A stretch of DNA of 39,059 nt from Muribaculaceae bacterium (GTDB lineage: Bacteria; Bacteroidota; Bacteroidia; Bacteroidales; Muribaculaceae): NCBI GenBank assembly GCA_017454355.1, contig JAFTDD010000023.1, positions 1 to 39,059 of the forward strand, written 5' to 3'. The notes beneath the pieces were generated by a model. The model was not told the origin of the DNA, did no database searches, and saw only the letters and a program-made list of their open reading frames with translations. The position numbers were made by a program, and so were the translations under genes. Below, one piece after another: positions 30,426 to 38,725 of this stretch. Numbering within the stretch: the stretch's first letter is position 1; every line of letters starts with the position of its first letter.

Positions 30426-30923
30426 TTAAGGGAGACCGTCTGTGCTGACGATTGTGGCGACGGCCCAGGCGGCGATGCCTTCCTCACGGCCTGTGAAGCC
30501 GAGGCGCTCGGTGGTGGTGGCCTTGACTGAAACGCGATTGACGTCAACGCCGAGGCAGGCGGCCAGGCAGGCGCGCATCGCGTCGATGTGTGGACGCAGT
30601 TTGGGCCGCTCGGCGGCGATGGTGATGTCAACATTGTTCACCTGCCAACCTCCCTCGGCCAACAGGGCGACAACGTGGCGCAGCAACAGTTTGCTGTCGA
30701 TGCCCTTATAGCGTGGGTCACTATCGGGGAAGTGCTTGCCGATGTCGCCCAGGGCCGCCGCGCCGAGCAGCGCGTCACACAGCGCGTGGATGGCCACGTC
30801 GGCGTCGCTGTGACCCAGCAGGCCCAGTTCATGCTCGATGCGCAGGCCGCACAGCCACAACTCGCGGCCGGGCACAAGGCGATGGACATCATAGCCCATA
30901 CCTACATTAAATGCACAATTCAT
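30426..30923 (-). CDS. ispF: 2-C-methyl-D-erythritol 2,4-cyclodiphosphate synthase
   Basis: 165 residues. The family start GMGYDVHRL carries the metal ligands D12 and H14, followed by GLLGHSDADVAIHALCDALLGAAALGDIGKHFPDSD with H46. The C-terminal ERLGFTGREEGIAA motif is also present. It makes the cyclic diphosphate of the non-mevalonate isoprenoid pathway in the cytoplasm, as a trimer. The N-terminus has about four extra residues before the usual start; a later ATG at residue 9 is possible. It is downstream of porV, 150 bp away across a CG-phased palindrome. Confidence 0.96.
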   Translation of the reverse strand: MNCAFNVGMGYDVHRLVPGRELWLCGLRIEHELGLLGHSDADVAIHALCDALLGAAALGDIGKHFPDSDPRYKGIDSKLLLRHVVALLAEGGWQVNNVDITIAAERPKLRPHIDAMRACLAACLGVDVNRVSVKATTTERLGFTGREEGIAAWAVATIVSTDGLP

Positions 30924-30942
30924 AATGCATAATTAATAATTA

Positions 30943-31005
30943 TCCCGTGAATTTTCGTGCATTTCCGAAATAATTATTCACGAAAATTCACGAAAATTCA
31001 CGGGG
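30943..31005. repeat. CG-phased palindrome between porV and ispF
   Basis: CG at 30946, 30956, 30966 (left) and 30981, 30991, 31001 (right), all 10 bp apart within each arm. CCCGTGAATTTTCGTG on the left is mirrored by CACGAAAATTCACGGG on the right. Confidence 0.88.
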
Positions 31006-31073
31006 TGATAAATTGCGATGGCAGCAATTAATGGAAATTAATGGTAATTCGTGTTAATTTTAGCGTGTAGGAA

Positions 31074-32261
31074 TCAACGGCGGCCGAAGAGGTTGCGGAT
31101 GCCCTCCATGTCGAAACTCAAGGTGAAGCGCAACGTCTGGTCGAGCGGACTGTTTTGGGCAGTGGCAATCATATAGGCGGCATCCAGTTTGATGACGCTC
31201 AGCGCGAAACCGGCGCCGAAACCGAAGTACTGGCGGTTGCCTTTCCACTTGTTCTCGTGGTAGTAGCCGCCGCGCAGGAAGAATTGCTGGTTGTAGACAT
31301 ACTCGGCGCCAAGCGACCACGTAATCTCTCTCAACTCCTCCTTGAAGCCGCCGGGCGCGTCGCTGAACGACTTGAAGATGCCCGTGATTGACGACATGTC
31401 TTTCCACTTTTGCAGCGCGTCGTTATACTTCTCGGTGTCCTCATAGTCGCTCAAACGCGGCTTGACGGGCACAAGCAACTTGTTGGCTTCGGCCGAGATT
31501 GTCAGGTTGTGGTAGTCGGCCAGCGGGAAGGTGAACGCCGTACCCAGTTTGAGGTTAGCCGGCAGGAAAGCGGGGTCGTTGCCGCCGTTGTAACTCACCT
31601 TGGAGCCGATGTTGCTGATGTTGAAACCGAGCGTCCATTGACATTCGTTGCGGCCCACCATGGGGTAGGTGCACAGGTAGCCGTTGATGTCGGCGGCAAA
31701 GGCCGACGAGCCCTTGGTCTTGTCGCCGGTGTTCATGTCGCTGAAGCCCAAGTCGCTGTAGATGTAGCGCAAGGCGACGCCCATCGAGAATTTCTCGCTC
31801 AACTTGCGAGAATAGCCCACATCGACCGACATCTCAAACGGGCGTATGCTCGCCAGTGTGGCGCCGCTGCCGTCGTCGTGAGTTTGGATTTCGCCCAACG
31901 AGAAGTAGCGCAGCGAGGCGCTGATGGCCTGGTTGTCGCTGCTGCCCAACTTGAGGTAGCCCGAGAGGTTGGCCAGATAGATGTCGTTGACAATCTTGCG
32001 CAGCCACGGTGTGTAACTGAGCGAGATGCCGGCCTTGCTCTCGATGAAAGCATACTTTGACGAATTCCAGAACTGCGAGTTAACGTCCGGATCGGTGGCC
32101 GCGCCTTGGTCGCCCATCGAGGCACCGCGCGCGTCAGGTGTGATGCTCAACGAGGTCACGCCGGTGGTGACCGGATTGAACTCGTTGTCCTTGATATCAT
32201 CGGCAATGGCGGCGGTTGTTACCGCCACCATCGCTATTGCCGTTAAAAAAGTTCGTTTCAT
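31074..32261 (-). CDS. porV: Type IX secretion system outer membrane protein PorV
   Basis: 395 residues with signal peptide (MKRTFLTAIAMVAVTTAAIA) and a beta-barrel pattern ending in Phe-rich strands. The N-terminal segment VTTGVTSLSITPDARGASMGDQGAATDPDVNSQFWNS-type region (about 32-69) is the PorV signature, as are SLSYTPWLRKIVNDIYLANLSGY and the long loop near PVKPRLSDYEDTEKYND. PorV (LptO) is a FadL-like barrel that receives CTD-bearing cargo from the T9SS translocon and hands it to the PorU sortase. It sits downstream of two CTD- or cohesin-bearing secreted protein genes on the same strand. porU is not in the window. Confidence 0.93.
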   Translation of the reverse strand: MKRTFLTAIAMVAVTTAAIADDIKDNEFNPVTTGVTSLSITPDARGASMGDQGAATDPDVNSQFWNSSKYAFIESKAGISLSYTPWLRKIVNDIYLANLSGYLKLGSSDNQAISASLRYFSLGEIQTHDDGSGATLASIRPFEMSVDVGYSRKLSEKFSMGVALRYIYSDLGFSDMNTGDKTKGSSAFAADINGYLCTYPMVGRNECQWTLGFNISNIGSKVSYNGGNDPAFLPANLKLGTAFTFPLADYHNLTISAEANKLLVPVKPRLSDYEDTEKYNDALQKWKDMSSITGIFKSFSDAPGGFKEELREITWSLGAEYVYNQQFFLRGGYYHENKWKGNRQYFGFGAGFALSVIKLDAAYMIATAQNSPLDQTLRFTLSFDMEGIRNLFGRR

Positions 32262-32351
32262 ATTCTGTTGAAATAGACCGTAACTAACATAATAAACTAC
32301 AATGAGGCGGTTTTATTGTGTTACGGTCGTTTCAAATGAGTGACAAGCGCT

Positions 32352-34286
32352 TTAGCGGACCACTACTTTGTGGCTGCGACCGTCAATGGTGACGATATAA
32401 ATCGCGGCCTGCAGATCGGTCACAACGTTGCGTCCGGCCGCAAGGCTTACGCTGCGGCTGATGCCGTTGATGGCAGTGACGATTGCCTTGCCGGCAACCG
32501 TAGCATCGATAATGATGGCTCCGGTAGTGGCGCTGACGCGGTATCCGTCGGCGTCAACATCGTTGACGGCAGTGATGGTGCCGATGCGAGTGGCTCCACC
32601 TCGGCCAAGCCATGTCTTGTTGTCGGTGTCGGCCATAATCACGTTGTCCACCTCAATGGAGGCATCGGCAAGCAATGCGCCGCTGTCCACAACATCTATG
32701 GTGGCAACAGTATTACTGCCGGCCTCAAAGGGGATGTTGGTCACGCTATACACGGCCAGGCGTGTCACGCCGTTCTCGCCGGTGTACCATGCCACGGCTC
32801 TCCCCTGGCTGTTGATGCCGCGCTCGGCAATGGCCATACCCTCCGGCAGTGTGATGTCACACTGCACCGCGGCATAGTCGGTGCTGTTTTCCATGCGGAG
32901 CGTCAAAGTGCCGGCAGTAGCGAGGGCGGGAGCCACAGTCACCGCGTCTGTGGTCGTCGGATAGTTGTTGGCGGTCAGACGTTTTGTCTTTCGGACGTTG
33001 GTCTCAATGCCTTTAACGGCATAGTTGGCCACACCACTCACGTCGCTCACGTCAATAATCTTATCATCATTCACATCGGCAGCCTCAAAGACAAAAACAG
33101 GCGGCATTTGTCCCAACGAGCGCGAGGCTGTCGCGGTTATATCACCAACGTCAATGTGAGTGTCGTCGTTGACATCGCCCATCAGGTATTCCCACAGCAC
33201 ATGGAAGTCCTGCCACTGCTCGGCTTCCTTGTAGAGCGAGGCAACCGCGTTGGACGGTGTGCCCAGGTTGACGTTGGGCTGGTCAATACCGGCCCACACA
33301 TCAGCGCCAACGGCCGGGACCGCGGTGGCGGCAATCTCAAACTGCTTGATGCCTGTCGCGCCGGCAAAAGCCTCGGTGCCCACCGTGGTGAGCGATGCCG
33401 GCAGATTGAACACATCCACGTTGCCCGACATGCCGTAGAAGGCGCGGTCGCCGATGGTTGTCGTGCCCTCGGCGACAATATCGCCGGCGGTGAGCGCGGT
33501 AAGCGCGAAAGCCAGTTCGGGCACCTCGGTCATAGGCGCGGTGGCCGTGGTGAGCGCGGTGGCCGCAAGGAAGGCCCCTTTGCCCAACGCTACGTCATCG
33601 GGCAGGACGGCGGTGGCCAACGTTGAGGAAGTGAAGGCATAGTCGCCAATTGCCGTGAGCGAAGTGGCGGGGGAGAGGTCGACGCTTGTGAGTGACGTGC
33701 CGGCAAAGGCCTCGGCGCCGATGCTCTGCAACTCGCTGCCCACAGTGAGTGTGGTGAGTGCGGCATCCTTGAACGCCTCGTCGCCAAGGGCGGCACAGTG
33801 CAACTCGGCGGTAGACAGCGCGGCGCAATGGGCAAACGCACCGGCGCCTACGGTAGCCACTGTTGCAGGCACGTTAATGGCCGTGAGGCCGGTCGCCGTA
33901 AAGGCTCGCTCGCCGATAGCCGTGAGCGAGGACGGCAGCGTGATGCTTGACAACCGCGTGCAGCCGGCAAACGAGCCGTAGCCGATAGCCTCCAGTGTCG
34001 CGGGCAAGACAACCGTTTGCACCGGTGAGCCAATCAGCGCGCCATTCGGCAACGTGTTGCCGCTGACTGTGGCACCGCTGATGTCGAGGCTCTCGAGCAG
34101 CGGCAACTCGGTGGCGATAAAGCACAGGTCGGCCTCGTTGAGCGTGCCGGTCACGGTGAGTGTGGTGACGTCGGTATCGGTCACAAGCGTGTGGAGCCGG
34201 CCGGCGGTGTTCTCAACGTTGAGCGCGGCGGCGCCCATAGCAATCATTGTGGCGGCAACGGCAGCCGATAATTTAGCCTTATTCAT
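32352..34286 (-). CDS. BspA-like leucine-rich repeat protein with dockerin and cohesin-like domains
   Basis: 644 residues, Ala/Thr-rich, with a signal peptide (hydrophobic 6-22). Residues about 55-330 are BspA-type LRRs (repeats such as LPSSLTAIGERAFTATGLTAI). Residues about 368-425 are two dockerin-type EF-hand loops (GDVNDDTHIDVGD and ADVNDDKIIDVSD). Residues about 450-560 resemble a cohesin-like beta fold (AAVQCDITLPEGM). The C-terminus (about 575-644) is T9SS-tail-like, ending AIYIVTIDGRSHKVVVR. It is probably cell-surface exposed and adhesive. It lies 34 bp after the gene at 34321 and 90 bp before porV. Confidence 0.85.
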   Translation of the reverse strand: MNKAKLSAAVAATMIAMGAAALNVENTAGRLHTLVTDTDVTTLTVTGTLNEADLCFIATELPLLESLDISGATVSGNTLPNGALIGSPVQTVVLPATLEAIGYGSFAGCTRLSSITLPSSLTAIGERAFTATGLTAINVPATVATVGAGAFAHCAALSTAELHCAALGDEAFKDAALTTLTVGSELQSIGAEAFAGTSLTSVDLSPATSLTAIGDYAFTSSTLATAVLPDDVALGKGAFLAATALTTATAPMTEVPELAFALTALTAGDIVAEGTTTIGDRAFYGMSGNVDVFNLPASLTTVGTEAFAGATGIKQFEIAATAVPAVGADVWAGIDQPNVNLGTPSNAVASLYKEAEQWQDFHVLWEYLMGDVNDDTHIDVGDITATASRSLGQMPPVFVFEAADVNDDKIIDVSDVSGVANYAVKGIETNVRKTKRLTANNYPTTTDAVTVAPALATAGTLTLRMENSTDYAAVQCDITLPEGMAIAERGINSQGRAVAWYTGENGVTRLAVYSVTNIPFEAGSNTVATIDVVDSGALLADASIEVDNVIMADTDNKTWLGRGGATRIGTITAVNDVDADGYRVSATTGAIIIDATVAGKAIVTAINGISRSVSLAAGRNVVTDLQAAIYIVTIDGRSHKVVVR

Positions 34287-34320
34287 CGCGAATTGTGAAT
34301 TGTATATTATGAATTGTGCG

Positions 34321-35610
34321 TTACTTGACGAGCACTTTCTTGCCGCCGTGGATATAAATGCCGGCGGTGGGCTGCGCCACGCGGCGCCCCATCAGGTCAT
34401 AGTAGGCCTCATCGGCAGTCTCGACCACGGTGACATCGGTGATGCCGGTGGGCAGAGGCTCCTCCTCGGGAGCGTAGAGCGGATAGACAATATAGTTCTG
34501 GAAGGCGAGGGCGTCGGTGCTGGCGATGCGTGCCGGCGCGCCGGCGGCGCCACGGTCGCTCCAACCCTCCTTGAGCATGGCTACGCCGCTCACGAAGTAT
34601 TTGTTGCCGGGCGTGAGTTCATACTCGTCGGCACACCAGTCCATGTTGAGCGTCAGGCTTTGACCTCCGCCACGGTTGCCGTTAGTGAAGGCTCGCATGG
34701 TAGGCACTCCGTTCTCGGTGTAGTAGTAGCCCTCCACGTCAATCACTTGATTTGGCAAAATCTCGAATTTTTGTTCCATATTAATCTGCACAACATCGAC
34801 TTTAGTGCCGCGGCGGGCCGAGGTGGGCGACTGGGTAATGGTGAGCGTCGGGTTGCGCTCAACGTCACTCAGTGTGCCCAAAAGTGTCTCTGCCTCAATG
34901 TAGTTCATCGCCAAAATATCTTGCAACACGTCACCGGTTGCGGCGATGCGAATCCAACTGCCGTTGGCATCGCTGGCAAACACGCTGCCGGCTTTCTCGC
35001 TCACTTCAACAACGGTGAGTTTCTCTTCAACGACGTACGCCTTGCCATTAACGCCTTCCGAGATAATGGTTTCAAGCGGAGACGAGCCCACCACATTCAG
35101 AGCGAATTCAGCATCAGGCACCTCAATGCGCTGCCCAATCGCGTCCGCCCTCACGGTCACAATGTTATTTGTTGTTACAGTGAAAACACTGCCCGCGGTC
35201 AGTGACTCGTCGGCCTCAATCTCCAACTGGGCGACAGCGCCGCTATTGCCCCAGATAGAGAAATTCTGTCCGGAGTAACATTGCGCGCGCAAGCAGCCTT
35301 CCGGCAGGTCATTGCCTTCGCCGGCAATCTCGGCTTCAAGGGTGTGGTCCTCAGTACGCTCCGTAGCATTTATCACGGGCACGCCACGCTTGTTCAGTAC
35401 TGGAGACACGCCTTCGGGCAGATAAATGTCAAGTTGGAAGGCCACATACTCCACATCATTGTCCATCATGACGTTCAGCACAGCGGTGCCTCCAGGCATA
35501 ATGTTGCAATCCTGAACGTAGATGCTGCATTCGGCACTTGCGCCGGCAGCGGTCGCCATAACTGCCAGGGTAATCAGGCAAGCGCAGACGTTATTAAAAA
35601 GTTTTTTCAT
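34321..35610 (-). CDS. Secreted protein with cohesin-like domain and T9SS-type tail
   Basis: 429 residues with signal peptide (about 1-27, ending GASA). Residues about 28-175 have a cohesin-like pattern: PGGTAVLNVMMDN, VAFQLDIYLPEGV, and a closing FALNV strand. The middle (200-400) is beta-rich and unassigned. The end AYYDLMGRRVAQ ... GIYIHGGKKVLVK is a sorting-type tail like that of the protein at 11184. A strong promoter (35656-35687) precedes it. It likely heads an operon through 32352 and porV. Binding partner and ligand are unknown; the dockerin-bearing neighbours are candidates by inference. Confidence 0.78.
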   Translation of the reverse strand: MKKLFNNVCACLITLAVMATAAGASAECSIYVQDCNIMPGGTAVLNVMMDNDVEYVAFQLDIYLPEGVSPVLNKRGVPVINATERTEDHTLEAEIAGEGNDLPEGCLRAQCYSGQNFSIWGNSGAVAQLEIEADESLTAGSVFTVTTNNIVTVRADAIGQRIEVPDAEFALNVVGSSPLETIISEGVNGKAYVVEEKLTVVEVSEKAGSVFASDANGSWIRIAATGDVLQDILAMNYIEAETLLGTLSDVERNPTLTITQSPTSARRGTKVDVVQINMEQKFEILPNQVIDVEGYYYTENGVPTMRAFTNGNRGGGQSLTLNMDWCADEYELTPGNKYFVSGVAMLKEGWSDRGAAGAPARIASTDALAFQNYIVYPLYAPEEEPLPTGITDVTVVETADEAYYDLMGRRVAQPTAGIYIHGGKKVLVK

Positions 35611-35655
35611 CTTTATAGGTTGTTTGTTATTGTTTTAGCGTTTGTTTCCAACTTG

Positions 35656-35687
35656 CAAAAGTACAACCAAAAATCCAATATTGCAAA
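35656..35687 (-). promoter_or_regulatory. Promoter of the cohesin-like / LRR / porV cluster
   Basis: Minus-strand TTTG (35684-35687), 20-bp spacer, TACTTTTG (35656-35663): full Bacteroidetes consensus, about 45 bp before the start codon. Confidence 0.7.
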
Positions 35688-35747
35688 TTTCGAAATTTTT
35701 TTCTCTCGAAAATTATCGACAACCTTAATTCCTCAACTCAATATTTA

Positions 35748-35913
35748 TCTCTCGAAAATTTCCGAAAATTTCCGAAAAATATTATATCTCGTAAATTTTC
35801 GTAAATCTACGTAAATTCAATTTGGTGATAATATTCTGTTGATAAAATATTTACGATAATTTACGCAAATTTACGAGAAAATTATTTTCGAGAATTTTCG
35901 GAAATTTTCGTGA
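35748..35913. repeat. Double nested palindrome with CG triplets at 10-bp period
   Basis: CG starts at 35753, 35763, 35773 and 35790, 35800, 35810 on the left; 35854, 35864, 35874 and 35889, 35899, 35909 on the right. Outer blocks use CGAAAATTTC-type units and inner blocks CGTAAATTTT-type units, each pairing only with its own kind. It lies 20 bp past the alcohol dehydrogenase stop. No gene lies in the 323-bp gap. Confidence 0.92.
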
Positions 35914-35933
35914 GCATATTCAATGTTGCGGGT

Positions 35934-37121
35934 TCAATGGTTGGCGGCGCGATAGACGGCCTCCATCTCTTTGGGACCCATCTTCACCATCGAGCCGATG
36001 GTGAACGTGCCGCCGCGGCTGCAACGATCCACCATGCGAGCAATCTCACCGTCGGTCACCGGCCGCCCAAGCAACTCAACTATGCCCACCGGCATGCCAA
36101 TGCTGTGGAAGAAGTCCTCGACAGCCTCGATGCTGGCAATCGACATGGCGTGAGGATCTTTGCCCGGCTCAACGCCCATCACGCGCTCGGCAAACCCGGC
36201 GAAGCGCGCCTCGTGGCCCGGCAACACAAACCGTGCCCAACTGCCCCACAGCGCGGCCAGTCCAGCGCCATGTGTCACGCCAAACTCGGCGCTCAACTCA
36301 TGCTCCAGGCGGTGGGTGGCAAAGTCTTTCTCGTAGCCGCACTCCGTCAGGTCGTTGTGCGACAGGCTGCCGGCCCACATCAACTGCGCGCGGTGCTGGT
36401 AGTTCTCCGGATCGCGAAGCACGATGGTCGCACTCTCCATCACCGTGCGCAACAGTGCCTCGGCGATAGCGTCGGTCAGCGTCATGCCGTTAAAGCGCGT
36501 GAAGTAGCGCTCCATGGTGTGCATCATGATGTCCGTCGCGCCGGCGGCCGTCTGATAGGCCGGCAGCGTGAAGGTGCGCTCGGGGTTCATGATGGCAAAC
36601 CGGCAACGGCACAAGTCGCTGTTGATGCCGCGTTTGACCAGTGTGTCGTCGCGCGTAATCACACACGAACTACTCATCTCGCTGCCTGCCGCCGGAATGG
36701 TCAGTACACAGCCCAAAGGCACCGTGGCGGTGGGCACTGCCTTCCCCTCCCAAAAGTCCCACACATCGCCGGCGGTGTAGGGCACACCGTAGGCGATGGC
36801 TTTGGCACTGTCAATCACGCTACCGCCGCCGATAGCCAGAATGAAGTCCACACCCTCGGCACGGCACAACTCAACGCCGCGGCGCACCATGCTCAGCAGC
36901 GGGTTGGGCACCACACCGCCAAGTTCCACGGTCGCTATCCCGGCCTGATTGAGCAGCAAGCGCATCTTGTCCAGCAGCCCGCTGCGCACCGCGCTGCCGC
37001 CGCCGTAGTGCAGCAGCACACGGCTGCCGCCATTTTGCTTCACAAGCGAGGCCACTTGCTCCTCGCTCTCGCGCCCGAACACCACACGGGTGGGCGCGTA
37101 ATAATTGAAATCCTTAAACAT
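35934..37121 (-). CDS. Iron-containing alcohol dehydrogenase (YqhD/BDH type)
   Basis: 395 residues. The N-terminus FNYYAPTRVVFG and the cofactor motif GGGSVIDSAKA (98-108) fit NAD(P)H-dependent group III dehydrogenases. Metal ligands are at the expected places: D197, H201, H270 and H284 (GATDIMMH, ATHRLEHEL, VTHGAG). It reduces short-chain or toxic aldehydes in the cytoplasm. Its ATG overlaps the stop of the CotH gene by one base (TAATG), so it is translationally coupled to a secreted protein, an odd pairing. A CG-phased palindrome follows its stop. Confidence 0.93.
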   Translation of the reverse strand: MFKDFNYYAPTRVVFGRESEEQVASLVKQNGGSRVLLHYGGGSAVRSGLLDKMRLLLNQAGIATVELGGVVPNPLLSMVRRGVELCRAEGVDFILAIGGGSVIDSAKAIAYGVPYTAGDVWDFWEGKAVPTATVPLGCVLTIPAAGSEMSSSCVITRDDTLVKRGINSDLCRCRFAIMNPERTFTLPAYQTAAGATDIMMHTMERYFTRFNGMTLTDAIAEALLRTVMESATIVLRDPENYQHRAQLMWAGSLSHNDLTECGYEKDFATHRLEHELSAEFGVTHGAGLAALWGSWARFVLPGHEARFAGFAERVMGVEPGKDPHAMSIASIEAVEDFFHSIGMPVGIVELLGRPVTDGEIARMVDRCSRGGTFTIGSMVKMGPKEMEAVYRAANH

Positions 37122-38686
37122 TACGGTATGCTGTCAATAACGTGCTTGCGCACTTTGAAATAATTCTCTTTGTCGGTGCCATAGGTCAGGCGGTAGTCAC
37201 GGATGTTGCTCATCGGGTTAGGACCGTCATAGATTATGTTGTCGCGGTCCAAGTCGTTAGGAAACAACGGCTTGATGAACGCCATCCACTCGGCCACGCG
37301 CGTCATGCTCGTCGCCGGGTCCATCAGCGCACCGGGCGTGTTCACCAACTCCTTGAGGTAACCCTTGTAGAGTTCGCGATAGTCCGAATGGTGCATCAGC
37401 CGAGCGATGAGCAGATTATGCTCTTGGCCCCAATTCATCGGGTCGTGCCGGCCGGTGTCGACAACATTGCCAACGATGCGAGAGCAACCCAACGTGTTGT
37501 CCAAGTCGTAAGGAATGAAAAACACCTTGTAGTTACTCTGGTTGGTGCTGTTGAAGTAGAGGTAGTAGTTATTTGAGTTGTTCCAGTAGTCGTCCCAGTT
37601 GCCGATGGCCACCATTATGGCGTAAGTCTTCAGCAGCAGCGGCACGTCGGTCACCGTGGCTATCCAGTCGTGGAACTCGGCTTCGCCAAGCGTCACGAGA
37701 TTGTTGATAAAAGCACTCATCTGCCGTTTGGCTTGTTTGAACTGTGACGTGTTGGTCTTCAACACGTATGGGCGCTCGTCCATCTCGCCGTTGTCGTCCC
37801 AGCCAAACATCTCGTCAAACTTGAACTTCAAGTCGGCCTCGCCCTTGCCGCACTTCCACAGGTAACCGTCGCTGCCGCCAAAGAAGTCACTGCGGTCCAT
37901 GAGGAAACGGTCGTCGATAGGCTCCAAAATGTAGAACGCGCCATAGTTGGCCTCGCGCTCATCGCCCTCCACGTGGATGCCCACGTTGCAGAATGTGATG
38001 CGTGGAACGCACTTCACACCAAACTCCTCATAGAGGCGGTAACAATACATCTCGCGCACGTGGGTCGGCTCGTTGTAGCCGTAGCGCAGCCAAATCTTGC
38101 GGATGCCCCTGAGCGTGTGGGCCTCGTCTTTGACATACTTGCGCAGGTTCACACCCCAACCTACCGAGTGCCACGTTGTGGAGCCCGCCGTGTGCAGTTC
38201 GCCGGCCTTGCCCTCGGGACGGTGTCGCGAACCGTTGCCGCGGATGCGCAACCCGATGCTGTCGACGCGCGTCACTTGGCCGCGCTGCACAAATGTCAAG
38301 TTGGCCGGTATATAAAGTTTCGTGAGGCGGTCGGCGTCATAGGCCAGCAGTAGCCGGTTCCAGTCATCTACGCCCACTTCGAGGTGTACCTCGGGTATCT
38401 GGTCGTAGTCCCACACAAAGTCATAGCCTGTGCGCTCCTCCACGTGGCCGCCGGTGAGGATACACTCCAGCACAGCGTTCACGTCGCCCACATCCACCAT
38501 GCCGTCGCCATTCACGTCACTGCGAGCCAAGTCGCCCGTGCCGTCGAGCAAACTGCCCAGCACTGTGTTCACGTCGCCCACGTCGGTTGCCCCGTCAAGG
38601 TTAACGTCGTCGCGATGGATAATGTCGGCTGTTGCCGTAATCCATACCGTCGCTAATAATATTGACAAGAATTTGACTCGCATCAT
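37121..38686 (-). CDS. Secreted CotH-family protein with N-terminal dockerin
   Basis: 521 residues (stop at 37121-37123). Signal peptide about 1-20. Residues 26-72 hold two dockerin EF-hand loops (DVNLDGATDVGD and DVNGDGMVDVGD) directly after the signal. Dockerins are more often C-terminal. Residues about 95-515 are a CotH domain: LRIRGNGSR (146-154) and FFIPYDLDNTLG with the Mg-binding Asp pair. CotH proteins are secreted protein kinases in Bacillus and invasins in fungi; in Bacteroidales the role is unknown. No T9SS-type tail is seen. It overlaps the alcohol dehydrogenase start by one base. Confidence 0.9.
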   Translation of the reverse strand: MMRVKFLSILLATVWITATADIIHRDDVNLDGATDVGDVNTVLGSLLDGTGDLARSDVNGDGMVDVGDVNAVLECILTGGHVEERTGYDFVWDYDQIPEVHLEVGVDDWNRLLLAYDADRLTKLYIPANLTFVQRGQVTRVDSIGLRIRGNGSRHRPEGKAGELHTAGSTTWHSVGWGVNLRKYVKDEAHTLRGIRKIWLRYGYNEPTHVREMYCYRLYEEFGVKCVPRITFCNVGIHVEGDEREANYGAFYILEPIDDRFLMDRSDFFGGSDGYLWKCGKGEADLKFKFDEMFGWDDNGEMDERPYVLKTNTSQFKQAKRQMSAFINNLVTLGEAEFHDWIATVTDVPLLLKTYAIMVAIGNWDDYWNNSNNYYLYFNSTNQSNYKVFFIPYDLDNTLGCSRIVGNVVDTGRHDPMNWGQEHNLLIARLMHHSDYRELYKGYLKELVNTPGALMDPATSMTRVAEWMAFIKPLFPNDLDRDNIIYDGPNPMSNIRDYRLTYGTDKENYFKVRKHVIDSIP

Positions 38687-38725
38687 TTATCATTTAACAT
38701 CTCGCCGCAATTCAACTCTTGATCT

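Noticed and set aside
32340-33626. Plus-strand ORF of 428 codons
   Set aside because: Antisense shadow of the BspA-like gene; Gly/His/Val-rich composition typical of a complementary frame, no domains.
35910-37163. Plus-strand ORF of 417 codons
   Set aside because: Antisense to the iron alcohol dehydrogenase, whose metal ligands are intact.
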